From positions 1,364,001 through 1,428,000 of the forward strand of contig NZ_CP109013.1 of NCBI RefSeq assembly GCF_036226745.1: DNA of 64,000 bases, in the 5' to 3' direction. Below the pieces are notes generated by a model. It searched no databases, was not told where the DNA came from, and saw only the letters and a list, made by a program, of their open reading frames with translations. Positions 17,042 to 25,886 of the stretch are shown in pieces (within the stretch, counting starts at the first letter, position 1; each line of letters starts with the position of its first letter). Source of the stretch: Streptomyces sp. NBC_00683. Lineage in GTDB: Bacteria; Actinomycetota; Actinomycetes; Streptomycetales; Streptomycetaceae. The translations under genes were made by a program, and so were the position numbers.

Positions 17042-18159
17042 CGGTTCGCCTCCTTCTTCCTGTCCGTCCCGGTCCTGCCCGGGGTGCCGTAGACGGTGCC
17101 GATCGCGGGCAGCGGCAGCACGGGCAGCGCCTTCTGCCGGGTGGCGTCCACCGGTGCCAGCCCTTGCAGACCGGCTGCTTCGGCCTCGGTGAGCGGTCCG
17201 CCCATGGACAGTTCGTTGAGGTTCGTACGGCCGTTGAGGGTCCGGTTCGCCGGGTCGTAGGCGTTGAGTACGTTGGTGGCCGCGAGCGGCAGCGTGTCGA
17301 GGGACTCCGCGAGCGAGGCGCGCTGGTCGACCAGGGTCTGGGTGAGCGGCACCAGGAGGTCCACGTTCTCCTTGAGGGCGCCGCGGTGCTTCTGGATGAA
17401 GCCCTTGACCTGGCCGAGCGCCTTGCCGAGCTCCTTCAGGGCCGCGCTGAGGTTCTTCTTGTCGTCGGCGAGGAATCCGGTGACGGAGTTGAGCTGCTGC
17501 TCGGCGGCGCGCACATTGCCGTCGTTCTCCTTGAGCATCGTGGTGAAGGTCTGCAGGTAGGAGAGGGTGTCGAAGAGGTTCCCGCTGCTCTTGTCGAGCG
17601 TCTTCGTCGCTTTGCCGAACTGCTCGATGGAGTCCCCGATGGCCTTTCCGTTGCCGTCGAGGTTCTTCGCGCCGGTCTCCAGGAGTCCCGCCAGGGCCCC
17701 GTCGGCGTTGGCCCCGTCCGGGCCGAGCGCCGTGGAGAGCTCCGTGATCGACTCGTACAGCTGGTCGACCTCGATGGGTGTCGCGTTGTTCGCGGCGGGC
17801 AGCACGGCGTGGTCCTCGATCTGCGCCCCTCCGCTGTACGCGGGCGCGAGCTGGACGTAGCGGTCGGCGACCAGGCTGGGGGCGACGACGACGGCGTGGG
17901 CCTCCTTGGGGACCTTGACGCCCTCGTCGAGCCTGAGGGTGACCGCGACCTCCTTGCCCTTCGGTTCCACGGATTCGACGGTGCCGACCTTCACGCCGAG
18001 GATCCGCAGGTCCGAGCCGGCGTACACCCCGGTGGCCTGGTCGAAGTAGGCGGTGACCGTCGTCCTTCCGGCGTCGTCCATGGCCATCACACCGGAGGTG
18101 GCGGCCACGGCGACGACGGCGAGTCCGGCGCCGATGCCGATGATGCGTGCGGGTCTCAT
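17038..18159 (-). CDS. mceD: MCE-family protein MceD
   Basis: A 373-aa MCE subunit. The membrane segment is near 5-26. The MCE domain (about 35-115) has GSDLRILGVKVGTVESVEP and LVADRYVQLAP. The helical region from about 130 to 300 (TALGPDGANADGALAGLLETGAKNL...) would build part of the extended needle. It begins 1 nt after the mceC stop and overlaps mceE by 4 bp. Confidence 0.9.
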   Translation of the reverse strand: MRPARIIGIGAGLAVVAVAATSGVMAMDDAGRTTVTAYFDQATGVYAGSDLRILGVKVGTVESVEPKGKEVAVTLRLDEGVKVPKEAHAVVVAPSLVADRYVQLAPAYSGGAQIEDHAVLPAANNATPIEVDQLYESITELSTALGPDGANADGALAGLLETGAKNLDGNGKAIGDSIEQFGKATKTLDKSSGNLFDTLSYLQTFTTMLKENDGNVRAAEQQLNSVTGFLADDKKNLSAALKELGKALGQVKGFIQKHRGALKENVDLLVPLTQTLVDQRASLAESLDTLPLAATNVLNAYDPANRTLNGRTNLNELSMGGPLTEAEAAGLQGLAPVDATRQKALPVLPLPAIGTVYGTPGRTGTDRKKEANR

Positions 18160-18160
18160 G

Positions 18161-19177
18161 TCAGCGGCCCCCTTGCTTCGGCGGCATGCAGTCGTCCTCG
18201 GGAGGGGTGGCGGCGGGCAGGTAGTCCTTCGGGACGACTCCGCACACGTAGTTGTCGAACCAGCGGCCGTTGCCGAGTGTGTTGCCGACGAGCCGGTTGT
18301 AGGAGCCGGCCATCGAGAGCACCTTGTCGAGGCTCTTGCGGTTCTTCACCAGGACGGCGGTGACCCGGCCGAGCGAGTCCAGGGTGGGTTTCAGCTGCTT
18401 GTTGTTGTCGGTGACAAGCCCGGTGAGCTGGGTGCCGAGGTTCCGGGTTCCGGTGAGCAGCAGATGGATGGAGTCCCGGCGGGCCTGGATCTCGCCGAGG
18501 AGCAGGTTGCCGTCCTCCAGCAGGGTTTCGAAGCTGCTCTTCTTGTCGGCGAGCGTCTTGGTGAGCTGCTTGCTGCCCTTGAGCAGGGTGGCGAGCTGGG
18601 CGTCGCGTTCGGAGACGGTCCTGGAGAGTGCGGAGAGCCCGTTCGCCGCGCTGCGTACGTCGGGCGGGGAGTCCTTGAAGGTCTCGGAGATCGTCTCGAA
18701 GCTCTGGGCGAGCTGGGCGGTGTCGATCTCCCCGATGGTCTCGCCGAGTCCGTTGAACGCCTGGGTGACGTCGTACGGGGAGGTGGTGCGGCTCGCGGTG
18801 ATGCGGGAGCCGGGGTCCTGCGGGGCGTTGCCGAGCGGGTCGACGGCGAGGTACTTCTCCCCGAGGAGGGTCTTGAGGGCGATCCCGACGGTGGAGGAGT
18901 TGCCGATCCAGGCGTCCTTCACCTTGAAGTCGACCTTCACCTTGGCGCCGTCGAGCGAGACGCCGGTGACCTCTCCGACCTTGACGCCGGCGATCCGCAC
19001 CTCGTCGCCGCTGTCGAGTCCGGCCGACTCGGTGAAGTCGGCGCTGTAGGTGGTTCCGCCGCCGATGAAGGGCAGCGCGTCGGCGCGGTAGGCGGCCAGG
19101 CCCAGGAGGGACAGGACGAGGAGTCCGACGATGCTGACGGCCACGGGGTTGCGTTCCCGTACGGGCTTGATTCTCAT
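18161..19177 (-). CDS. mceC: MCE-family protein MceC
   Basis: A 338-aa MCE subunit starting at ATG 19177 (MRIKPVRERNPVAVS), which overlaps the mceB stop as ATGA. An N-terminal helix lies near 12-31, the MCE domain about 38-118 (GDEVRIAGVKVGEVTGVSLDG; LGEKYLAVDPLG), then a long helical domain. A C-terminal Cys pair (NYVCGVV...DDCMPP) is also present in mceB-like proteins. Confidence 0.9.
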   Translation of the reverse strand: MRIKPVRERNPVAVSIVGLLVLSLLGLAAYRADALPFIGGGTTYSADFTESAGLDSGDEVRIAGVKVGEVTGVSLDGAKVKVDFKVKDAWIGNSSTVGIALKTLLGEKYLAVDPLGNAPQDPGSRITASRTTSPYDVTQAFNGLGETIGEIDTAQLAQSFETISETFKDSPPDVRSAANGLSALSRTVSERDAQLATLLKGSKQLTKTLADKKSSFETLLEDGNLLLGEIQARRDSIHLLLTGTRNLGTQLTGLVTDNNKQLKPTLDSLGRVTAVLVKNRKSLDKVLSMAGSYNRLVGNTLGNGRWFDNYVCGVVPKDYLPAATPPEDDCMPPKQGGR

Positions 19178-20205
19178 GCCAGGCACCTCGGTTGGGTGAT
19201 CGCGATGCCGGTGGGCGGGGCGCTGCCGTCCTCGGTGCTCACTCCGGAGACCTTGGCCTCGCACAGGTAGAGGTTGAGCCACGATCCGTACGAGGTGAGA
19301 CGGGTGATCGCCTCCATCTTGGCCGGGGTCTTCGCGAGGAAGCTCTCGATCTGCGGCTGCCCCTTCTCCAACTGGCCTGTGAGACGTCCCAGTTGCTTGA
19401 TGTCCTCCTTGAGCGGCTTGCGTCCGTCCTCGAGGAGGCCGGCGGTGACGGTCGTGAGCGCGCCCATGGCCGTGACCGCTTCGCCGAGCGGCTTGCGGTC
19501 GCCGGAGAACCCGGTGACGAGCTTCTGGAGGGTGACGACGAGGTCGTTGAAGCCCGCCTCACGGTCGTTGACGGTCTTCAGGACCGTGTTGAGGTTCTTG
19601 ATCACCTCGCCGATCACCTTGTCCTTGGCCGCGACGGTGCCCGTCAGCGAACCGACGTGGGAGAGGATGCTGTCGACGGTGCCGCCCTCGCCCTGGAGCA
19701 CCTGGACGATGGAGCCCGCCAGCTGGTTGACGTCCGGTGGGGACAGCCCTTCGAAGAGCGGCTGGAATCCGTTGAAGAGCTGGGTGAGGTCGAGCGCCGG
19801 GGTCGTTCGGGAGAGCGGGATGGTCGCCCCGGCGGCGAAGCTCCTGCCGACGGGTCCTGCGCCCTGGTCCAGGTCGATGTAGCGCTGGCCGACCATGTTC
19901 AGGTACTTGATCGACGCGGTCACGGAGGCGGGCAGCTTGCGGCCCTTGCGGACGGCGAAGGCGACTTCGGCCAGCCGCTTGTCGGCCACCTCGATCGATT
20001 CGACCTGTCCGACCTTGACTCCGGCGATCCTGACGCTGTCACCGACGACCAGCCCGGTGGCGTCCGTGAACCTCGCCCGGTACGTCGTCGTGTCTCCGAC
20101 CCCCGTGTTGGCGATGGAGAGGGCCAGGACGGTGGTGGCCAGGACGGTCACCACGACGAAGACGATGGATTTCGCGAGCGGTCCCGCGAGGGAGCGGCGC
20201 TTCAC
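19174..20205 (-). CDS. mceB: MCE-family protein MceB
   Basis: A 343-aa MCE subunit from GTG 20205, whose GTGA overlaps the mceA stop. The anchor helix is near 12-32. The MCE domain is at about 40-125 (GDSVRIAGVKVGQVESIEV; NMVGQRYIDLDQG), followed by about 180 residues of helical repeats. It ends with a Cys-bearing segment (LYLCEAKV...QPRCLA), like MceC. Confidence 0.9.
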   Translation of the reverse strand: MKRRSLAGPLAKSIVFVVVTVLATTVLALSIANTGVGDTTTYRARFTDATGLVVGDSVRIAGVKVGQVESIEVADKRLAEVAFAVRKGRKLPASVTASIKYLNMVGQRYIDLDQGAGPVGRSFAAGATIPLSRTTPALDLTQLFNGFQPLFEGLSPPDVNQLAGSIVQVLQGEGGTVDSILSHVGSLTGTVAAKDKVIGEVIKNLNTVLKTVNDREAGFNDLVVTLQKLVTGFSGDRKPLGEAVTAMGALTTVTAGLLEDGRKPLKEDIKQLGRLTGQLEKGQPQIESFLAKTPAKMEAITRLTSYGSWLNLYLCEAKVSGVSTEDGSAPPTGIAITQPRCLA

Positions 20206-21506
20206 TTGAGCTTCACCTCCGCACCGCGGAAGGCCGGACCGATGAGCACGCTGCTCCAGTCGGGCAGGGACTGCGGCTGCACTTTCAGTGAGGGGGCGAT
20301 GAGTTCGTTGACGAGCCGGCTCTCCTGGGGGGAGTTGGGAATGCCCAGCGCGCTGTCGTTGGCGGCGGGCGCGGTGGCTTCCTCCCCTGCTGCCGGGCCG
20401 GTGTCCGTGTCGGCGGCGGCGCGGGCGTCGGCGGTCGGGACCGTCCTGCCCACGTAGGGAACCGAGTAGCAGTGCGGGCCGCCGGTCGCGCTGTAGACCG
20501 GGGTGTCCTTGCCTGCCACGTACTTCCCCTTCGACTTCACGGCCTTGAGGGTGACGTGGAGGCCGGGCTGACCGGTGCCCTTGCCCAGCGCCTTGTCCAT
20601 GGCGGGGACGAATCCCGCCATCGTGCGCAGGGTGCAGGGGAACGCGTCCGAGTACTCGGCGAGGAGTTCCAGCGTCGGGCGGCCGGCGGCGGAGAGCCGG
20701 ATGAGGTTGTCCTTGTTCCGCCGCAGGAACGACGTGACGTCCTGGGCGGACGCGGTGGTGGAGCCGTACAGATCGGCGAGTTCCGCCTGCTGTTCGGCGA
20801 TGGTGCCGCTGGTCGTCGTGAAGTCGGTGAGCGCGTCCAGGACGTCGGGGGCGGCATCCGCGTAGAGGGCGCTCACCTTGACGAGCTCCTTGATGTCCGC
20901 GTTGAGCGTGGGCAGCTGGGGGTTGAACTCCTTGAGATGGGCGTCGAGCGTGACCAGCGTGTCGCCGAGTTTGTCGCCGCGTCCCTCCAGTGCCTGGGAG
21001 ACGGCGTTGAGTGTGGCGGCGAGCTTCTCCGGTTTGACCGCGGTCAGCATCGGCAGGACGTTGTCGAGGACTTCCTCCAGCTCGATGGCGTTGCTGGAGC
21101 GGTCCTGCGGGATCACGGAACCCGCTCGCAGGGTCCGTGCGGACGGAACGGGCGGCGGTACGAGAGCGACGAACCGCTCCCCGAAGAGGGTGGTCGGCAG
21201 CATCTGGGCGGTGACGTCGGCCGGTATCTGCCCGAGCCTGTCGGGCTGGATGGCGAGGGTCAGGCGCGCCCCGTCGCCGTCGGCCGCGATGTCCCGCACC
21301 TGTCCGATGACGACACCGCGCAGCTTCACGTCGGCGTTGTCGTGCATCTCGTTGCCGACGCTCCCGGTGCGTACGGTCACGGTGGCGTCGTCGCTGAAGT
21401 CCTTCTCGTACACCGAGACCGACACCCACACGAGCACGGCGGGCACGAGTACGAAGGCCACACCGGCGATTCTGCGGCGCACCGTCTGCGCCTTGGACGA
21501 GGGCAT
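20202..21506 (-). CDS. mceA: MCE-family protein MceA
   Basis: A 434-aa MCE subunit, the first of six. The helix is near 12-30. The MCE domain (about 38-125) has NADVKLRGVVIGQVRDIAADG and TLFGERFVALVPP. The helical region runs to about 310. The C-terminal 110 aa carry Cys (PHCYSVPYVG) and an Ala/Thr-rich linker. Its start codon overlaps the yrbEB stop by 1 nt (TGATG). Confidence 0.92.
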   Translation of the reverse strand: MPSSKAQTVRRRIAGVAFVLVPAVLVWVSVSVYEKDFSDDATVTVRTGSVGNEMHDNADVKLRGVVIGQVRDIAADGDGARLTLAIQPDRLGQIPADVTAQMLPTTLFGERFVALVPPPVPSARTLRAGSVIPQDRSSNAIELEEVLDNVLPMLTAVKPEKLAATLNAVSQALEGRGDKLGDTLVTLDAHLKEFNPQLPTLNADIKELVKVSALYADAAPDVLDALTDFTTTSGTIAEQQAELADLYGSTTASAQDVTSFLRRNKDNLIRLSAAGRPTLELLAEYSDAFPCTLRTMAGFVPAMDKALGKGTGQPGLHVTLKAVKSKGKYVAGKDTPVYSATGGPHCYSVPYVGRTVPTADARAAADTDTGPAAGEEATAPAANDSALGIPNSPQESRLVNELIAPSLKVQPQSLPDWSSVLIGPAFRGAEVKLK

Positions 21507-22309
21507 CAGCCGGCCACCTTCACCGTTGTCGTCGCGCCCCAGATGGCGAGCGAGAGGAAGAAGTCGGTGACGCTGATGAGCACGATGGCGTTGCGCACCG
21601 ACCGGCCCACGGCCACGCCGACTCCGGCGGGGCCGCCGGTGGCGTGGAAGCCGTAGTAGCAGTGGGCAAGGATCACCAGCACGCTGAAGATCAGCACCTT
21701 GAGCACCGACAGGAGCACGTCGTCCGGGGAGAGGAAGAGATTGAAGTAGTGGTCGTAGGTGCCCGCGGACTGACCGTTGAACAGGACCGTGATGTAGCGG
21801 GAGGCGAGGTAGGAGGAGAGCAGCCCGATCGCGTACAGGGGGATGATCGCGACGACGCCGGCGATGATCCGGGTGGTGACGAGGTAGGGCATGGACCGCA
21901 CACCCATCGCTTCGAGCGCGTCGACCTCCTCGTTGATCCGCATCGCGCCCAGCTGGGCGGTGAAGCCCGCGCCAACGGTCGCGGAGAGGGCCAGCCCGGC
22001 CACGAGCGGGGCGATCTCACGGGTGTTGAAGTACGCGGAGATGAAGCCGGTGAACGCGGAGGTGCCGATCTGGTCGAGGGCCGCGTAGCCCTGGAGGCCG
22101 ACGACCGAACCGGTGGCGAGGGTCATCGCGATCATCACACCGATGGTGCCGCCGATGACGCCCAGGCCGCCGCTGCCGAAGGCGACCTCGGCGAGGAGCC
22201 GCTGGACCTCCTTGAGATAGCGGCGCAGGGTCCTGGGGATCCAGATGAGGGCCCGTACGTAGAAGGTGAGCTGGTCACCCGACCGATCGAGCCAGCTGAG
22301 CATCGACAC
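21506..22309 (-). CDS. yrbEB: MlaE/YrbE-type permease B of the Mce transporter
   Basis: A 267-aa ABC permease of the MlaE family with about five or six membrane helices. It includes the conserved EEVDALEAMGVRSMPYLVTTRI coupling-helix region near residue 130, which contacts the ATPase. It pairs with YrbEA to form the inner-membrane half of the lipid importer. Translation may begin at GTG 22309 or at the ATG two codons later (22303). Confidence 0.92.
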   Translation of the reverse strand: MSMLSWLDRSGDQLTFYVRALIWIPRTLRRYLKEVQRLLAEVAFGSGGLGVIGGTIGVMIAMTLATGSVVGLQGYAALDQIGTSAFTGFISAYFNTREIAPLVAGLALSATVGAGFTAQLGAMRINEEVDALEAMGVRSMPYLVTTRIIAGVVAIIPLYAIGLLSSYLASRYITVLFNGQSAGTYDHYFNLFLSPDDVLLSVLKVLIFSVLVILAHCYYGFHATGGPAGVGVAVGRSVRNAIVLISVTDFFLSLAIWGATTTVKVAG

Positions 22310-22312
22310 CGG

Positions 22313-23167
22313 TCAGCCCCCCTTCGGGGGGACGATCTGGAGGTAGATCGCCGTGAGGACCATGTTCACGAAGAACAGGAGCATGAAGGTGATGACGACG
22401 GACTGGTTGACCGCGTCGCCCACGCCCTTCGGGCCGCCGCGCGGGTTCAGCCCGCGGTAGGCGGCGACGATGCCGGCGATGAAGCCGAAGATCAGCGCCT
22501 TGAGTTCACCGATGTACAGGTCGGGCAGCTGCGCGAGGGCGGAGAAGCTGGCCAGGTAGGCGCCCGGTGTGCCGTCCTGCATGATCACGTTGAAGAAGTA
22601 GCCGCCGAGTGTGCCCACCACGGAGACCAGTCCGTTGAGCAGCACGGCGACGAACATGGTGGCGAGGACCCGCGGGACGACGAGCCGCTGGATGGGCGAG
22701 ACGCCCATCACCTCCATCGCGTCGAGCTCCTCGCGGATCTTCCGCGATCCGAGGTCGGCGCAGATGGCCGAGCCGGCGGCTCCGGAGATGAGCAGCGCCA
22801 CGATGAGCGGGCTGGCCTGCTGGATGACGGCGAGGACGCTGGCACCGCCGGTGAAGGACTGTGCGCCGAGCTGCTCGGTGAGCGAGCCGACCTGGAGGGC
22901 TATGACGGCGCCGAACGGGATGGAGACGAGTGCGGCGGGCAGGATCGTGACGCTGGCGACGAACCAGAACTGTTCGATGAACTCCCGCACCTGGAAGGGC
23001 CGGCGGAAGATCGCGCGGGATACCGCGGCAGCGAGCGCGAACAGCTTCCCGGTCTCGCGCAGCGGTGCGAGCAGCCGTGCAGGCTGCCGCTGCCGCGGCG
23101 CACTGTCCTCGGGTGCCGGTGTCGTCGTGGGCGGTTCGGGCGGCCGCACGGGCAGCGGGGCCGTCAC
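22313..23167 (-). CDS. yrbEA: MlaE/YrbE-type permease A of the Mce transporter
   Basis: A 284-aa MlaE-family permease. A Pro-rich cytoplasmic tail of about 60 residues precedes the membrane domain. The EELDAMEVMGVSPIQRLVVPRV motif marks the ATPase-coupling region. It is 3 bp from yrbEB and overlaps mkl by 4 bp (ATGA at 23164-23167). Confidence 0.92.
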   Translation of the reverse strand: MTAPLPVRPPEPPTTTPAPEDSAPRQRQPARLLAPLRETGKLFALAAAVSRAIFRRPFQVREFIEQFWFVASVTILPAALVSIPFGAVIALQVGSLTEQLGAQSFTGGASVLAVIQQASPLIVALLISGAAGSAICADLGSRKIREELDAMEVMGVSPIQRLVVPRVLATMFVAVLLNGLVSVVGTLGGYFFNVIMQDGTPGAYLASFSALAQLPDLYIGELKALIFGFIAGIVAAYRGLNPRGGPKGVGDAVNQSVVITFMLLFFVNMVLTAIYLQIVPPKGG

Positions 23168-24147
23168 AGGCGCCCACCGCCCAGGGTCGGCGTGTAGCTG
23201 TTCATGATGGCCGTACGGGCCGCCTCCGGCAGCTGGCCCATCATGGAGATGACCCGCTCCCGGCGGCGCAGCGCGCCCTGCCGTACGGGCATTCCGGGTG
23301 AGGGCTCCAGCTGCGGAACGACGGTGCGCGGCACCGGTGCGTAGTCGTGGCCGTTCACCTGTTCCGCGGCGAGGGTGGCCGCGTCCTTCTCCTCCGACAT
23401 GCCGATGGGTCCTTCGCGGCGTCCGGAGAGGAACTGGGAGACGACGGGCGTGTCACTGGTCAGCAGGACCTCGCGCGGACCGAAGGTGACGAGGTTGCGG
23501 CAGAACAGCATGCCCATGTTGTCGGGCACGGTGGCCGCGATGTCGAGGTTGTGGGTGACGATCAGCATCGTGGCGTCGATCTGCGCGTTGAGATCGATGA
23601 GCAGCTGGGACAGGAACGCGGTGCGGACCGGGTCGAGTCCGGAGTCCGGTTCGTCGCAGAGGATGATCTGCGGGTCCAGGACGAGGGCCCGGGCGAGGCC
23701 CGCACGCTTGCGCATGCCACCGGATATCTCGCCGGGGAGCTTCTCCTCCGCACCGAGCAGTCCGACGATGTCGATCCGCTCCATGACGATGCGGCGGATT
23801 TCGGATTCCTTCTTGCGTGTGTGTTCGCGCAACGGGAATGCGATGTTGTCGAAGAGCGACATGGACCCGAAGAGAGCGCCGTCCTGGAACATGAGGCCGA
23901 AGAGTTTCCGGGTCTCCATGATCTCCCGCTCGGGGCTGTTGACCATGTCGACGCCGTTGATGAGGACGCGGCCCTGTTCCGGCTTCAGCAGACCGATGAT
24001 GGATTTGAGGAAAACGGTCTTTCCCGTTCCGGACGGACCGAGCATCACGCTCACTTCACCGGCCGGCAGCGTGAGGGTGACGTCCTGCCAGATGTTCTGC
24101 TTACCGAAGGATTTCGTCAGGCCCTCGACGACTACTTCGATTCCCAT
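23164..24147 (-). CDS. mkl: ABC ATPase of the Mce lipid importer (Mkl/MceG/MlaF type)
   Basis: A 327-aa ATPase that energises Mce lipid uptake. From ATG 24147, which follows a strong GAAGGAGGG ribosome site, the motifs are Walker A GPSGTGKT, Q-loop LMFQDGALFGS, signature SGGMRKRAG, Walker B ILCDEPDSGLDP and the H-loop VTHN. The C-terminal extension of about 80 residues beyond the ATPase core is usual for MceG-like proteins. It is the first gene of the leftward operon. Many actinobacteria encode the Mce ATPase apart from the mce genes; here it heads the operon. Confidence 0.93.
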   Translation of the reverse strand: MGIEVVVEGLTKSFGKQNIWQDVTLTLPAGEVSVMLGPSGTGKTVFLKSIIGLLKPEQGRVLINGVDMVNSPEREIMETRKLFGLMFQDGALFGSMSLFDNIAFPLREHTRKKESEIRRIVMERIDIVGLLGAEEKLPGEISGGMRKRAGLARALVLDPQIILCDEPDSGLDPVRTAFLSQLLIDLNAQIDATMLIVTHNLDIAATVPDNMGMLFCRNLVTFGPREVLLTSDTPVVSQFLSGRREGPIGMSEEKDAATLAAEQVNGHDYAPVPRTVVPQLEPSPGMPVRQGALRRRERVISMMGQLPEAARTAIMNSYTPTLGGGRL

Positions 24148-24322
24148 CGGCCCTCCTTCGACATGTCGGTGAACGAAGTCATCTGTCATCGCTCCGGCTC
24201 TGAGAAATCCAATGGCGGCTCGTCACGCATGCACCAGGAGGCGCACGTTATGTCCGCCGAAACCGCCAGGACAAGCCGTTGAGCAGCGGAAATCAGCGAA
24301 TCGGGTACTGGGTGTGGATCAC

Positions 24323-24339
24323 TTGTCACCGAGTGACAA
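24323..24339. promoter_or_regulatory. Palindromic operator candidate in front of mkl/mce
   Basis: TTGTCAC-CGA-GTGACAA is a perfect 7-3-7 inverted repeat 176 bp upstream of mkl. The longer context GGATCACTTGTCAC recurs as GGACCACTTGTCAC at 28427-28440, beside the PucR regulator gene. This suggests the same regulator binds both places. Confidence 0.55.
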
Positions 24340-24388
24340 AGTCCCTCCGTGCTTTTGTCGAAATCTGCGCAAGGTCTCAGGTGTGCGG

Positions 24389-24432
24389 GTCGGGGCACCG
24401 TGGCCCGGGGGGCCGGGCCACGGTGCCCCGAC
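24389..24432. terminator. Perfect 20-bp hairpin between the secreted-protein genes and mce
   Basis: Arms 24389-24408 and 24413-24432 (GTCGGGGCACCGTGGCCCGG) pair perfectly around a GGGG loop. There is no U-tract, which is normal in Streptomyces. It probably insulates the mce operon from leftward read-through. Confidence 0.75.
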
Positions 24433-24581
24433 TGCGGGATGTTCCGCCCCGGAGTGGAGGGTTTGCGGCTTGGAACAGTCCCGATGGGGAATCTCGGCCA
24501 AGGGGGGCTCGACCAGGACTCCACATGGGCCGAACAAGCAGGTACGGAGCTGTTTCCGAGCTGCTCAACGGGGACGCTACG

Positions 24582-24674
24582 GGCCGGTAACCTGACTGCG
24601 CAATAGTGGTTCATAAAGTTTCTGCGCTCCGATTGCGCATCCCGATTTTCTTGTTCGCGACTGAGTAACCGGCC
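24582..24674. repeat. Two nested inverted repeats (possible structured RNA or 3' end)
   Basis: Outer arms GGCCGGTAAC (24582-24591) and GTAACCGGCC (24665-24674) enclose inner arms TGCGCAAT (24597-24604) and ATTGCGCA (24632-24639). All are exact complements. The structure lies downstream of the gene at 24859-25803. Confidence 0.5.
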
Positions 24675-24858
24675 TGCCAAACCTGTCGAAAAGTGAGGCC
24701 TTCCTGAGGCGTCGCCGGACTGGACCACGGCACTCCTGACATGCCGAAGCCCGCCCCGATCAGGAATGATCCGGCCGGAGCGGGCCTGGAAAAGCACCGT
24801 GCGACAACCACACGAGAACTGACGAACGGAGTGTGCCGCAGATCGGGCCTTCGGCGGA

Positions 24859-25803
24859 CTACTTGACCGCTGAGTGCCAGTTCTGCGCGAGCACCTTGCC
24901 CGCATCGGGCAGGAAGAGGCCGGGGGCGGTGAGAGCGGCGTTGTAGGTCGACGCGTTGTTCAGCACGAGGCTGTTGTTCCCCGCGGACGACGGCAGGCCG
25001 GTCTTCAGGTTCACGGCCCAGCTCAGACTCCCCAGGAGGCCGCAGCCGGTCGCCTTCGGCACGGCGAAGGCACTGTCACCCTGCTGGTTCTCGGTGAGGG
25101 CGAACCGGAGCATGTCCCCCTCGTCGTTGCGCGTGCCGTTCCCGTCGAACCGCTGCACGGCGACGGCCGGGGCGGTGGTGTTCTGCGGACGCAGGACGAC
25201 CGGGTCGGAAGCCGATCCGATGTAGCAGTTGGAGCCGAGAAGCGGGTTCTCCAGGTGGATCCGGATCGGCAGCTTCACGATCGGCACGCCGGTGGTGAGA
25301 CCCCCCATGAGGTTGAACTCCGTGGGCGTGCCGGCCGACTCCACCGTTGCCGTGATCTTGTTCAGGCTCGCGTTCGTGATCTGGTTGCAGATGACCGAGA
25401 TCACGGGGGTGTCGTCGCACATCAGCCCGAGCAGTCCACCGGGGATCTCCGTCGGTGCGCCCACCAGGGCGCCGCCCGCCGGCGGGACGACTTTGAAGGT
25501 CCCCGCCGTCGTGTCCTGGACGACCCCGAACTGCATGTCGTTGAACCCGGTGGTGGCCTCGGTGTTGCCGAGCTTTATGGAACCACCGGGCGAGTAGGAG
25601 GACACACAGGAGGCGACCAGGTCCTGTCCGTCGGCCGCGAGCATGGCCGGGGCGTCGACCGGACAGCGGGAGAAGGGGGCCCAGTCCCCGTTGAGACTTG
25701 CCGAGGCTGACGCGGCCGAGGCGGGTGTGGTGCTCAGCGGAAGGGCGACCGCCATCGCGGTGACGGCAAGCCCGGCACGCCATCTCTTCGGGACAGATCT
25801 CAT
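24859..25803 (-). CDS. Secreted protein of unknown function, mce-adjacent
   Basis: A 314-aa protein with a Sec signal peptide (cleavage probably after TTPASAASA, residues about 25-33). The mature part looks beta-rich and contains several Cys that could form pairs (SRCPV, ASCVS, LMCDDTPVISVICN, SNCYIG, TGCGLL). I do not recognise a named domain. It is the last of three leftward genes for secreted proteins (with 25887-27458 and 27548-28186), upstream of the mce operon and with the same polarity. A role in handling the Mce substrate outside the cell is possible but unproven. Confidence 0.7.
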   Translation of the reverse strand: MRSVPKRWRAGLAVTAMAVALPLSTTPASAASASASLNGDWAPFSRCPVDAPAMLAADGQDLVASCVSSYSPGGSIKLGNTEATTGFNDMQFGVVQDTTAGTFKVVPPAGGALVGAPTEIPGGLLGLMCDDTPVISVICNQITNASLNKITATVESAGTPTEFNLMGGLTTGVPIVKLPIRIHLENPLLGSNCYIGSASDPVVLRPQNTTAPAVAVQRFDGNGTRNDEGDMLRFALTENQQGDSAFAVPKATGCGLLGSLSWAVNLKTGLPSSAGNNSLVLNNASTYNAALTAPGLFLPDAGKVLAQNWHSAVK

Positions 25804-25886
25804 TGCTTCCTCAATTCATGGTCGAATATGCGGAGTTGCTTGAATCGGCACATGGCCGGATGGAGTGCTGTGCGGCAGAAGGGTTG

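Larger units (their letters stand above)
24148..24858. other. 711-bp intergenic region upstream of the mce operon
   Basis: No convincing gene. It holds, from left to right, a perfect TTGTCAC-N3-GTGACAA palindrome (24323-24339), a perfect 20-bp hairpin (24389-24432), and two nested inverted repeats (24582-24674). It should contain the mce promoter and the terminator of the secreted-protein gene at 24859. Confidence 0.7.

Noticed and set aside
24148..24858. Several short open frames in the mce upstream region
   Set aside because: None has a ribosome site, a signal peptide or a consistent codon bias, and hairpins run through them.
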